From contig JAJBTU010000038.1 of the NCBI GenBank assembly GCA_020860715.1, positions 112,969 to 176,968 of the forward strand: a stretch of DNA of 64,000 nucleotides. The letters run 5' to 3'. The DNA is from Clostridiales bacterium (lineage in GTDB: Bacteria; Bacillota; Clostridia; Lachnospirales; Lachnospiraceae). Positions 1-7,347 of this stretch are shown here, piece after piece (the stretch's first letter is position 1; every line of letters starts with the position of its first letter). The position numbers were made by a program, and so were the translations under genes. The notes below the pieces were generated by a model. The model did not search any database. It saw only the letters and a program-made list of their open reading frames with translations, and was not told where the DNA came from.

Positions 1-1
1 G

Positions 2-148
2 GTTGAATTGTGGGAATATGATCCAAGGCAGTTTTCCGGCAACAATATGGCAGACAAGATATCTGTTGCATTGTCCTTTTTGGAGAACGAGGATGAACGT
101 ATAGAAGAAGCAGTGGAAGAATTACTGGAGGGAGTGTGGGGCGGCTGA
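2..148 (+). CDS. 3' end of an unrecognised gene (possible antitoxin partner)
   Basis: The frame is open from the window edge to a TGA at 146-148 and gives the last 48 residues of a protein. The tail is acidic and helical in character (ENEDERIEEAVEELLEG). The stop abuts the ATG of the next gene with no spacer, so the two are almost certainly translationally coupled. In AbiE-like type IV systems the first gene encodes a winged-helix antitoxin and the second a nucleotidyltransferase toxin. That order fits here, but the visible tail has no motif I can assign, so the antitoxin role is inference from context only. Confidence 0.55.
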   Translation, partial: VELWEYDPRQFSGNNMADKISVALSFLENEDERIEEAVEELLEGVWGG

Positions 149-904
149 ATGGTAACAGGATTCACAAAATTTAAAGAAAAGTTTCGGGGTTTTGAAGATC
201 AGTATGTCATTATAGGCGGAACAGCCTGCGATTTATTAATGGAAAGTGAAAACAGGAGTTTTCGCGCAACAAAGGATATTGATATTGTTCTGATCGTTGA
301 ATCCATTACTGCAGAATTTGGAAAAGCATTTTGGGAATATATCAAAGAGGCTGAGTACGAACATAAAAACAAAAGCACGGGAAATGCTCAGTTCTATCGT
401 TTTACTTCTCCGAAAAGCAAAGATTATCCTTATATGATAGAAATTTTTTCAAGAAAGCCAGAGCATATAGCTTTAGATGCGAACGCAGTTTTAACACCTT
501 TGCCGATTGATGATGAAATATCCAGTCTTTCAGCAATATTATTGAATAATGCTTACTATAATCTGCTGAAAAGCGGACAGGTTGTTATAAATGGTATTCC
601 GATACTGAAAGAGACATGCCTGATTCTGTTTAAGGCTAAAGCATGGCTGGACTTGACAGAGAGAAAAGCAGGTGGCGAGCCTGTCGACAGTAAGAACATC
701 AAAAAGCATAAAAACGATGTATTCCGATTGGGACAGTTAATCACAGCAGATTCAAGACAGAAACTTAGCGAAGAAATTGCAGCCGATATGAAACGATTCT
801 TAGACAAAATGGAAAAGGAAACCATTGATTTGAAGTCTTTGGGTATCAGAGGTTCTGACCAAAAAACGATTATGAGTTTATTGCATCGTTGCTATGAAAT
901 ATAG
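149..904 (+). CDS. Nucleotidyltransferase-fold protein (AbiEii/MNT-like toxin candidate)
   Basis: A 251-residue protein. Near the N-terminus it has the nucleotidyltransferase-beta signature: an IIGGTACDLL segment at about residues 21-30, followed by a KDIDIV acidic pair at about 42-47, the expected metal-binding aspartates of this fold. The middle and C-terminal parts are helical, with no membrane segment or signal peptide. Its ATG follows directly on the stop of the upstream gene, a two-gene arrangement typical of type IV (AbiE-like) toxin-antitoxin pairs, in which the second protein transfers nucleotides to RNA or protein targets. The fold call is well supported. The toxin role is inferred from fold plus gene order. 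A stand-alone metabolic nucleotidyltransferase is less likely given the neighbouring RelB remnant. Confidence 0.7.
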   Translation: MVTGFTKFKEKFRGFEDQYVIIGGTACDLLMESENRSFRATKDIDIVLIVESITAEFGKAFWEYIKEAEYEHKNKSTGNAQFYRFTSPKSKDYPYMIEIFSRKPEHIALDANAVLTPLPIDDEISSLSAILLNNAYYNLLKSGQVVINGIPILKETCLILFKAKAWLDLTERKAGGEPVDSKNIKKHKNDVFRLGQLITADSRQKLSEEIAADMKRFLDKMEKETIDLKSLGIRGSDQKTIMSLLHRCYEI

Positions 905-951
905 TATCGATTCTATTAATAATAAAATGTGAATCATAGGAGTGATGAATT

Positions 952-1140
952 GTGGCTAAAGCAGTGAATGTAAGTTTTCAAATGGACGGGGATTTAAAAT
1001 CCAGTATGGAAAAAAGGATTCCATTTGAGATTTCTGCAGATCCATTCTATTCTGACAGTAATATGGCACATTTACGCAGAGGCGTTGCTGCATTAAACGC
1101 AGGTGAGGGGATTGAGCACGAACTTATAGAGGAAGAATGA
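952..1140 (+). CDS. Internally deleted RelB/DinJ-family antitoxin (orphan)
   Basis: Starts at GTG 952, eleven bases behind a TAGGAG Shine-Dalgarno, and encodes 62 residues. The first 17 residues (MAKAVNVSFQMDGDLK) match the N-terminal beta-strand of RelB/DinJ antitoxins. From residue 21 (KRIPFEISADPFYSDSNM) the protein matches the C-terminal half of the same family. Family members are usually about 85-100 residues, and the ribbon-helix-helix core between these parts is missing here, so the gene looks like an in-frame deletion of roughly 25-35 codons. No RelE/YafQ toxin follows. It may be translated but should not bind DNA normally. The family assignment is by recognition; the deletion size is estimated from memory of family members. 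Confidence 0.6.
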   Translation: MAKAVNVSFQMDGDLKSSMEKRIPFEISADPFYSDSNMAHLRRGVAALNAGEGIEHELIEEE

Positions 1141-1183
1141 GAAAAATAAATTTTTCTGAATCGCTGTAAAAAATGAAAAAGAT

Positions 1184-1215
1184 AACAGGATCGAAAATCG
1201 TCGGTCCTGTTTTTT
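1184..1215 (+). terminator. Rho-independent terminator after the RelB remnant
   Basis: AACAGGA at 1184-1190 pairs perfectly with TCCTGTT at 1205-1211 across a 14-base loop and runs into a T tract (1210-1215). It separates the toxin-antitoxin debris from the sigma-factor operon. Confidence 0.6.
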
Positions 1216-1260
1216 GTATATATAAAAGTTGCTGCCTGCCGCAAAAAAATTTATCGGGCA

Positions 1261-1289
1261 GGGAACTTTTAGACTTCTTTGCACGTCTA
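1261..1289 (+). promoter_or_regulatory. ECF-type promoter, probably autoregulatory
   Basis: GGGAAC at 1261-1266 followed by a T run, a 17-base spacer and CGTCTA at 1284-1289. This resembles ECF promoters of the Bacillus SigM/SigX/SigV kind (TGAAAC, 16-17 bases, CGTC). It sits about 140 bases before the ECF sigma gene, as expected for a factor that activates its own operon. No good sigma-A promoter was seen in the same stretch. The match is by eye. Confidence 0.45.
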
Positions 1290-1429
1290 AAGAATGTAAG
1301 CTGTGTAACAGGTGTTCATGAATGACCGGGACAGAATAAAGATATGAAATATACTACAAACAGTGACGATTTATACGGACGGTGGGAAGCATACCGTTTT
1401 GGACAGATTGACAGAAAGGAACAAAACCT

Positions 1430-1930
1430 ATGACGAAAGATCAGTTGGGGAGTCTGATCATTGCTTCGGAAGATTCCCTGTATCATGTGGCAAAGACTTT
1501 GCTGCGGGAGGATGCGGACTGCGCGGACGCGATTCAGGAAGCGATTGTCAGCGCCTTTACGAAGCTGCATACGCTTCACAGCGACGAATTTGCCAAAACG
1601 TGGCTTACCAGAATTCTGATCAACGAATGCTATGACATTCTGCGGAAGCAGAAGCGTGTGGTTTCTATCGAGGAGGGAGACCTGCCGGAGAAGGAGGCTG
1701 TGGGGCAGGATTACTCGGAGCTGTATGAGGCGTTGGAGACGCTGCCGGATGAAATGCGGATCTGCGTCACGCTTTTCTATATGGAAGGCTACAGCATCCG
1801 GGAAATCGCATCGATTCTGGAAGTGAATGAGAATACGGTAAAGAGCCGCTTATCAAGGGCAAAGGCAAGGCTGCGCAGGGAACTGGAGCCGGAGAATTGC
1901 CCTGACAGGGATTCTCTGCAGAATGGATGA
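1430..1930 (+). CDS. ECF-type RNA polymerase sigma factor
   Basis: A 166-residue sigma-70 family protein with only regions 2 and 4. Region 2 covers about residues 10-70 (DAIQEAIVSAFTKL). Region 4 covers about 100-155, with a helix-turn-helix around SIREIASILEVNENTVKSRL. The length is typical of ECF factors. The start is supported by AGAAAGGA at 1411-1418. The stop lies about 50 bases before the start of the membrane protein behind it, which carries anti-sigma features, so the pair forms one operon. The upstream ECF-like promoter suggests positive autoregulation. It would direct RNA polymerase to an envelope-stress or similar regulon; the signal is unknown. Confidence 0.88.
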   Translation: MTKDQLGSLIIASEDSLYHVAKTLLREDADCADAIQEAIVSAFTKLHTLHSDEFAKTWLTRILINECYDILRKQKRVVSIEEGDLPEKEAVGQDYSELYEALETLPDEMRICVTLFYMEGYSIREIASILEVNENTVKSRLSRAKARLRRELEPENCPDRDSLQNG

Positions 1931-1979
1931 AGGTCGGACCAGAATTAAAAAAACGATATGCAGACTGAGAGGTGTCTAT

Positions 1980-3581
1980 ATGAAATTAGAGAATATGAGA
2001 CAGGAATTTCCGGAAATGCCGGAAAGTATGAGGACGATGATCGAGCGCGAGGTGGCCTCGCAGGTAAAAGTGGAACAGCAGCAGGAACACATTTTAAGCG
2101 ACAGAAAGATTCGTGATTTTACTGCCCGAAGTGAATCGGGTCAGCAAAGCATCACACAGCAAAAACCGGCGCGAAAGAAGGCTGGCAGGACTTTTTTGCT
2201 CGTCGCGGCCGCGGCAGCACTGATGTGTACGACTGTCTTTGCGGGCGTCGCGATCCGGGAACGGTTTTTTACCGAAGCGGAAGGAAATTATGGGGTAAAC
2301 ATTACGATCGGACCGGCAGAGACGGAGGTGGAATCCGGTGATGCCGACAGCTCCGCGGCTGCGCTGCTTTCCGGACTGGAGGCGCCGGAGGAAATCCCGG
2401 CAGATGTGACCGTGGAAGCCTCCTATATTCCGGAGGGGATGGTGCAGTACGACGACGGCTGGAAGATGGATTATGAGGATGATCTCTATGGCGGAAGTTT
2501 CAGTATGGGAGTACGGATCATGGATGAAGATCCCACGGAAACCCTGATTCTGGAGACGAGTGTGGTGGACAGTGAGGTGCTGGAGATCAACGGACACTAT
2601 GCCGTCTGGCTGAGTCTGAATTATCAGGACGATGGCAGCGGAAGCACGATGCAAAAGATGTATATCCTGTATCCGGAGGTATGGCGTATGCTTACCATCT
2701 ATTCCCTGAACGAGGAAGTGACAAAGGAGGAACTGCTCAAGGTTGCGGAAGGCATAAGCCTTATCGGAAGCGAAGAGATGATGTTACTGGAGGAAGCCTA
2801 TACCATCAGTGACTATGAAGAAGAGACGGAATTGGCAGATTATGATGTGACGGACGGCATTTTTACAACCGTGGAAGTGTCGGCTGTGGAGGAAAATCTG
2901 CACCAGATCGGCGATTCCTTTGAGATATCAGCCTATTCGAACAGGGAAGCGGACGAGGACTTTTTGCATACGGTCAGTGTCCGGGTCAGTGATGTTCAGG
3001 TATCGGATAACATGAGCGTACTGGGTGACGACTGGCAGAGCATACTGGATTCCGGAATGTACACCGATGAGCTGCAGGAGAGTACGGATGAAGACGGCAA
3101 CCTGCTGCCGGAGCTGATCGAATATGTGAAGGCTGGAGATGGTATTGATACTTTGAACACGGTGGTAAAGACCGAGGAAGCAGAACAGAAGCTGATCTGC
3201 GCCACGATCGAGTTTACCAATAACGGAGGATCCGATTTGCACAATGTCCTTTATAACGCCGACCTGATGACCCTGACAGAGGATGACGACGGTATGATGA
3301 TCATTTATGACCGCAGTACGCTCGAGGAGGGAGACTGGGACTACATGACGGCATCCTGCGGCTACGAGATGGATTATTATACTGCCGGAGGAGAAGAGAA
3401 TAACGGAAACAATTACATTACTGACCTTTTGGCAGGAGAGACCGTTACGGTCACAGTCGCGTGGATTGTCCGAGCGAATGAAATGCCGTATCTGTATCTG
3501 AACATGGAAGGGGGAACTTATCCGATTTATGCGGAGGGACTGGCAGTGGGATATGTCGATTTCCGGTCGCTGGAAAACTGA
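1980..3581 (+). CDS. Membrane-anchored anti-sigma factor-like protein
   Basis: From ATG 1980 (GAGAGGTG upstream) the protein has 533 residues. An in-frame ATG at 1923 overlaps the sigma gene and would add 19 residues, but its ribosome site is poorer. Order: about 60 cytoplasmic residues, one membrane helix near residues 74-96 (FLLVAAAAALMCTTVFAGVA), then a large extracellular part. The first extracellular domain (about 145-270) resembles the DUF4367 domain of Firmicutes anti-sigma proteins (YIPEGM start, KEELLKVAEGIS end). The second half resembles DUF4352-like immunoglobulin folds. The topology and the ECF gene in front support a role in holding the sigma factor at the membrane until a signal arrives. 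Confidence 0.68.
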   Translation: MKLENMRQEFPEMPESMRTMIEREVASQVKVEQQQEHILSDRKIRDFTARSESGQQSITQQKPARKKAGRTFLLVAAAAALMCTTVFAGVAIRERFFTEAEGNYGVNITIGPAETEVESGDADSSAAALLSGLEAPEEIPADVTVEASYIPEGMVQYDDGWKMDYEDDLYGGSFSMGVRIMDEDPTETLILETSVVDSEVLEINGHYAVWLSLNYQDDGSGSTMQKMYILYPEVWRMLTIYSLNEEVTKEELLKVAEGISLIGSEEMMLLEEAYTISDYEEETELADYDVTDGIFTTVEVSAVEENLHQIGDSFEISAYSNREADEDFLHTVSVRVSDVQVSDNMSVLGDDWQSILDSGMYTDELQESTDEDGNLLPELIEYVKAGDGIDTLNTVVKTEEAEQKLICATIEFTNNGGSDLHNVLYNADLMTLTEDDDGMMIIYDRSTLEEGDWDYMTASCGYEMDYYTAGGEENNGNNYITDLLAGETVTVTVAWIVRANEMPYLYLNMEGGTYPIYAEGLAVGYVDFRSLEN

Positions 3582-3587
3582 AATAGT

Positions 3588-3612
3588 AATTTTGTAACTA
3601 TACGTATGAAAA
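3588..3612 (+). repeat. Short copy of the GTAACTAT palindromic repeat
   Basis: ATTTTGTAACTA followed by TACGTATGAAAA joins two segments that lie apart (9021-9033 and 9064-9075) in the longer copy at 9021-9169. The 30-base hairpin found between them in that copy is absent here. Confidence 0.5.
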
Positions 3613-3630
3613 AGTACGTAATTTTATCGG

Positions 3631-3664
3631 GGGCTTTGAATGAAAAACAATTCATTCAAAGCCC
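3631..3664 (+). terminator. Strong hairpin after the anti-sigma gene
   Basis: GGGCTTTGAATGAA at 3631-3644 pairs perfectly with TTCATTCAAAGCCC at 3651-3664 across a 6-base loop. There is no T tract behind it, so it may act as an mRNA 3'-end stabiliser or as a bidirectional barrier before the cobalamin block. Confidence 0.5.
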
Positions 3665-3733
3665 TCGACACTATGGAAAAACTGTGTTAATCTAAGTGCG
3701 GTATAACGAATCGGAAGGACGCATGGTTTTTAT

Positions 3734-5011
3734 ATGAAACAGCTTGGGATTGCATATTTTACCGCGCACGGCGGGCAGACAGCGGAACTTGTTGCCGCGG
3801 CGTTTGCTGATGAGTATGATATTCTGCGATATGAAGGCAGTGGGCACAGGACCGGTCCTTCCTCCGGCCCGGAGAGCACGGGCAGCCTGAACCTGAAAGA
3901 CTGGTGCGGCAGTCTGTTTTTATCCGGAGCAGACGGCATTATTTTTGTGGGAGCGTGCGGCATCGCGGTGCGCACGATTGCACCTTTTATAAAAAGCAAG
4001 ACGACGGATCCGGCGGTGCTGGTGATCGACGAGGCAGGACGGTTCGTGATATCCCTGCTCTCAGGACATCTCGGCGGGGCAAATCGCCTGGCGGAGCAGG
4101 CGGCCTCGATACTTGGAGCTGTGCCTGTGATCACGACCGCGACGGATGTGAATGGAAAATTTGCAGTTGATGTATTTGCTAAAGAAAATCATCTTCGGAT
4201 AGGCAGCATGAAAGCGGCAAAAGAAATTTCCGCGGCAATCCTGCGCGGCGAGAAAGTCGGAGTGGTATGTGAGGGAAGGATAGAAGGGAAGCTGCCGCCG
4301 GAGCTGGAGCTGATGCGAAATCAGAATCAAAAGACAGTGCCTGATTTGAACCCGGCAGAAAACGGCTCCAAGGGAAATGCACGAATTCAGACGGGCGCTT
4401 TGATACGCATAGGGCTGCCTTTTTTTGCTCCGAAACCAACAGATCCGATTTCTGAACAAACGGAGCCTGACAAAAGGGCGGTGCTGACGCCGCCGGTTAT
4501 TTTAAATCTTTATCCAAAGAGCCTTGTCCTCGGCATTGGCTGCCGAAAAGGCAAGACGGAGCAGGAGATTGAAAGAGCAGTCGGACAGGCGCTTTTAAAA
4601 CTGGGCATTACCATGGAAGAAATCGCGGGTGTCGCGTCGATCGATTTAAAAAAAGAAGAACCGGGGCTGCTGGAATTTTGCAGAAAAAATGAGCTGCAGT
4701 TTGAAACGTATCCGGCAGAGGTACTCGCCGCGGTGGAGGGCGGTTTTTCGCCGTCTTCTTTTGTGAAACATGTGACCGGCGTGGACAATGTCTGTGAGCG
4801 CGCGGCGCTCTGCATGGCGAGGGAGATGTCTGGACAGCCGGATTTAGGACCTGTGATGAATGAAGTGCCCGCCCGGTCAGAACTCGGGGAAGCAGCCAGA
4901 TACGGGCAGCCGGACCCGACCGAAGCAGGAGGACGGCTTGTCCTGAGAAAACAGGCGGGAGATGGTGTAACCGTTGCTGTGGCGGAGAAAAGCTGGAGTG
5001 TAAGATTTTGA
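3734..5011 (+). CDS. cbiG: Cobalt-precorrin-5A hydrolase CbiG
   Basis: A 425-residue CbiG, which opens the ring A delta-lactone of cobalt-precorrin-5A and releases acetaldehyde in the anaerobic cobalamin pathway. The N-terminal CbiG domain is seen at about residues 60-150 (GACGIAVRTIAPFI, SGHLGGANRLAEQAA, TTATDVNGKFAVD). The C-terminal CbiG domain starts near residue 257 (LVLGIGCRKGKTEQEI, GVASIDLKK). The linker between them (about 185-255) is unusually long and variable, which makes the protein longer than typical members (about 350). GGAAGGAC at 3712-3719 supports the start. It begins a cbi gene run read in the same direction. No cobalamin riboswitch was found in front of it. Confidence 0.9.
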   Translation: MKQLGIAYFTAHGGQTAELVAAAFADEYDILRYEGSGHRTGPSSGPESTGSLNLKDWCGSLFLSGADGIIFVGACGIAVRTIAPFIKSKTTDPAVLVIDEAGRFVISLLSGHLGGANRLAEQAASILGAVPVITTATDVNGKFAVDVFAKENHLRIGSMKAAKEISAAILRGEKVGVVCEGRIEGKLPPELELMRNQNQKTVPDLNPAENGSKGNARIQTGALIRIGLPFFAPKPTDPISEQTEPDKRAVLTPPVILNLYPKSLVLGIGCRKGKTEQEIERAVGQALLKLGITMEEIAGVASIDLKKEEPGLLEFCRKNELQFETYPAEVLAAVEGGFSPSSFVKHVTGVDNVCERAALCMAREMSGQPDLGPVMNEVPARSELGEAARYGQPDPTEAGGRLVLRKQAGDGVTVAVAEKSWSVRF

Positions 5012-5053
5012 AACAGGTTTGATGAAGAAGCATTCCTGTGTAATAGAACGAGT

Positions 5054-5082
5054 GTAACTATGAAGGCAGTGAAGAGTTACGA
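5054..5082 (+). repeat. Minimal copy of the GTAACTAT palindromic repeat
   Basis: GTAACTATGAAGGCAGTGAA followed by GAGTTACGA joins the left arm and the right arm of the longer element at 9021-9169, with everything between removed. The outer GTAACT/AGTTAC pair remains complementary. It lies between cbiG and cbiH. Confidence 0.5.
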
Positions 5083-5111
5083 ATGAGTTTGAAGGAAAGC
5101 GAGGAACGAAT

Positions 5112-5846
5112 GTGAAAAAGAAGCTGTATGTAATAGGTATGGGACCCGGCGAAGCGGGCCTGATGTGCAAGAGGGCGGCGGAGGTGCTGGCCGCGTGCGA
5201 CACGATCATCGGCTATACGGTCTATGTGAATCTGCTTAAGGAGTCCTATCCGGGAAAAGAATTCCTGACGACGCCGATGACGCAGGAGGCAAAGCGCTGC
5301 GAGATGGCGTTTGAGGAGGCGGCAAAGGGCAAACAGGTCGCCATGGTCTGCAGCGGGGATGCCGGCGTCTATGGGATGAGCGGACTGATGCTGGAGATTG
5401 GAGAGACTTATCCGGATATCGAAGTGGAAGTGATCCCGGGGATTACGGCCGCCTTAAGCGGCGGGGCAGTGCTGGGAGCGCCGCTGACGCATGATTTTGC
5501 GGTGGTCAGCCTGAGCGACCGGCTGACTCCCTGGGAAAAGATAGAGAAACGGCTGGAGCTGGCAGCAGAGGCGGATTTTTCCATCTGCATTTACAATCCG
5601 TCTAGCAAAGGACGCCCGGACTACCTGAAACGGGCCTGTGATATCCTGCTGCGCGTGCTGCCGCCGGAACGCATCTGCGGGACGGTGGAGAACATCGGAC
5701 GCGAGGGGGAAGCGGCAAAGCTGTATACCCTGCAGGAGCTGCGGGAAGCGCAGGTCAATATGTTCACGACCGTATTTATCGGGAATTCGATGACAAAGGA
5801 AATAAACGGGCGGATGGTGACGCCGCGCGGATACCGGATCGGGTGA
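5112..5846 (+). CDS. cbiH: Cobalt-precorrin-3B C17-methyltransferase CbiH/CobJ
   Basis: A 244-residue SAM-dependent methyltransferase of the tetrapyrrole methylase family, which methylates C17 with ring contraction. Diagnostic segments are GMGPGEAGLM at about residue 9, the SGDAGVYGMSGLMLE loop near 75-90, VIPGITAALSGGAVLGAPL near 103-121 and IYNPSSKGR near 157. Length is typical for single-domain CbiH. The start is GTG 5112 behind AAGGAAAG. It follows cbiG by 100 bases that hold a short repeat, and precedes a MATE exporter by 6 bases, so all three are probably co-transcribed. Confidence 0.9.
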   Translation: MKKKLYVIGMGPGEAGLMCKRAAEVLAACDTIIGYTVYVNLLKESYPGKEFLTTPMTQEAKRCEMAFEEAAKGKQVAMVCSGDAGVYGMSGLMLEIGETYPDIEVEVIPGITAALSGGAVLGAPLTHDFAVVSLSDRLTPWEKIEKRLELAAEADFSICIYNPSSKGRPDYLKRACDILLRVLPPERICGTVENIGREGEAAKLYTLQELREAQVNMFTTVFIGNSMTKEINGRMVTPRGYRIG

Positions 5847-5852
5847 GACTGT

Positions 5853-7181
5853 ATGGAAAACGAACTTTTTGAAAAGACGCCGGTGCACAAAGCCTTTTTC
5901 AGCCTGTCCATGCCGGTCGTCATGGGCATGGTGGTTTCGCTGCTTTATAATATGGTAGACACCTACTTTATTGCGCAGACGGGAAACACAAATCTTGTGG
6001 CGGGCGTTTCGCTTAGCGCGCCGATCTTTACCTGCATGATCGCGCTCGGAGACATTCTGGGGCTGGGAGGAAGCTCCGTGATTTCCAGACTGTTCGGGCA
6101 AAAACGTGATGAGGACGGCAAACGGATCAGCATTTTCTGCTTTTATGTCTCCTTTCTGGGAGGCATTCTGGTGGCGGCGCTTCTGCTTCTGTTCCGGACG
6201 CCGATGCTGAATCTGCTGGGCGCGGATCAGGATACGCGGCAGTATGCGTCCCAGTATTATACGTACATTGCGCTTGGTGCGCCGTTTATTATTCTGACCT
6301 TTACGCCGAATAACCAGCTGCGGACGGAAGGCCTCGCAAAGCATTCCATGATTGGCAGCATTTTGGGTACGGTGGTGAACATTGTCCTGGATCCTTTTTG
6401 CATTTCCACTCTGGGTCTTGGAGCGGCGGGAGCAGCCATCGCGACGGTCATCGGAAATATCTGTACGGATCTGTATTATGTGTGGGCGCTGCAAAAAAAG
6501 AGCAGGAAGCTTTCCATGGACCCGCGGGGGTTTTCCATCACAGGGGCTGAGATCCGGCAGATTCTTGCGATTGGCATTCCTGCATCTGTGACCAATTTTA
6601 TGACCAGCTTAAGCATGACTCTGACCAACCGCAGCCTGCTTCCATACGGCAACGACAAAGTGGCGGCGATGGGGATTGTGATGAAGGTCAACATGATCGC
6701 GGTACTGGTCCTGGTAGGGTTTGCGTTTGGACCGCAGCCTCTTACAGGCTACAATTACGGGGCAAAAAACCAGAAACGTCTGAAAGAAATTCTGGCGTTC
6801 TGTTATAAATTTGAATGTGCGCTGGCCGTGCTGTTTGCTGTGCTGCTCTCCGCGGCGGCGCGGCCCCTGTTGGGGCTGTTTACCGCGGATCAGGGCCTGA
6901 TACAGACAGGCGTGGAGATGCTAAGATGGCAGCAGGCAGGCATGCTCTTCGTTGCAATTGTTCTGGTCACTACCTGTACGTTCCAGTCGGCGGGAAAGGC
7001 AATGGGCGCATTCTGGCTGTCGTTCAGCCGGCAGGGCATCATTTTTGCGGCTGTGCTTTTTGTGCTCTCCGGTATTCTGGGATACAGTGGAATCCTGATG
7101 GCACAGGCAGCGTCGGATCTGCTCACGGCAATCCTTGCGCTGGTTCTGTTTTGGCGCTATATCGTGAGGGAATGGGACTGA
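5853..7181 (+). CDS. MATE-family efflux transporter
   Basis: A 442-residue polytopic protein with about twelve hydrophobic segments in two similar halves, as in MATE multidrug/toxin exporters that use Na+ or H+ gradients. Family marks include PVVMGMVVSLLYNMVDTYFI in the first helix, GLGGSSVISRLFGQ near residue 72 and GFAFGPQPLTGYNYGAKN in the second half. The start lies 6 bases behind the cbiH stop, which places an exporter inside the cobalamin run. Its substrate cannot be read from sequence. The context allows export of a corrinoid intermediate or metal complex, but a general MepA-like drug exporter carried along in the operon is equally possible. Confidence 0.85.
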   Translation: MENELFEKTPVHKAFFSLSMPVVMGMVVSLLYNMVDTYFIAQTGNTNLVAGVSLSAPIFTCMIALGDILGLGGSSVISRLFGQKRDEDGKRISIFCFYVSFLGGILVAALLLLFRTPMLNLLGADQDTRQYASQYYTYIALGAPFIILTFTPNNQLRTEGLAKHSMIGSILGTVVNIVLDPFCISTLGLGAAGAAIATVIGNICTDLYYVWALQKKSRKLSMDPRGFSITGAEIRQILAIGIPASVTNFMTSLSMTLTNRSLLPYGNDKVAAMGIVMKVNMIAVLVLVGFAFGPQPLTGYNYGAKNQKRLKEILAFCYKFECALAVLFAVLLSAAARPLLGLFTADQGLIQTGVEMLRWQQAGMLFVAIVLVTTCTFQSAGKAMGAFWLSFSRQGIIFAAVLFVLSGILGYSGILMAQAASDLLTAILALVLFWRYIVREWD

Positions 7182-7347
7182 TCTGCCAGCAAAATTCATG
7201 AAACATGTGCTTTGAGATGTTATGAGAGGGGCGGCCGCAACCCTGGTGGCCTTGGACAAAGGGGAGTTCACATAGGCTTTACAATACTGCAGATGATGTC
7301 ATGTGCAAATGGGCATTTACAGGAAAACCGGCGGAAAGGAAAAGGGA

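Noticed and set aside
1923..1979. Upstream start of the anti-sigma gene
   Set aside because: ATG 1923 overlaps the sigma gene and has a poorer ribosome site; ATG 1980 has GAGAGGTG and gives a family-like N-terminus.
3582..3733. Cobalamin riboswitch before cbiG
   Set aside because: Only a 14-bp perfect hairpin and a short repeat were found; none of the riboswitch consensus blocks could be seen.
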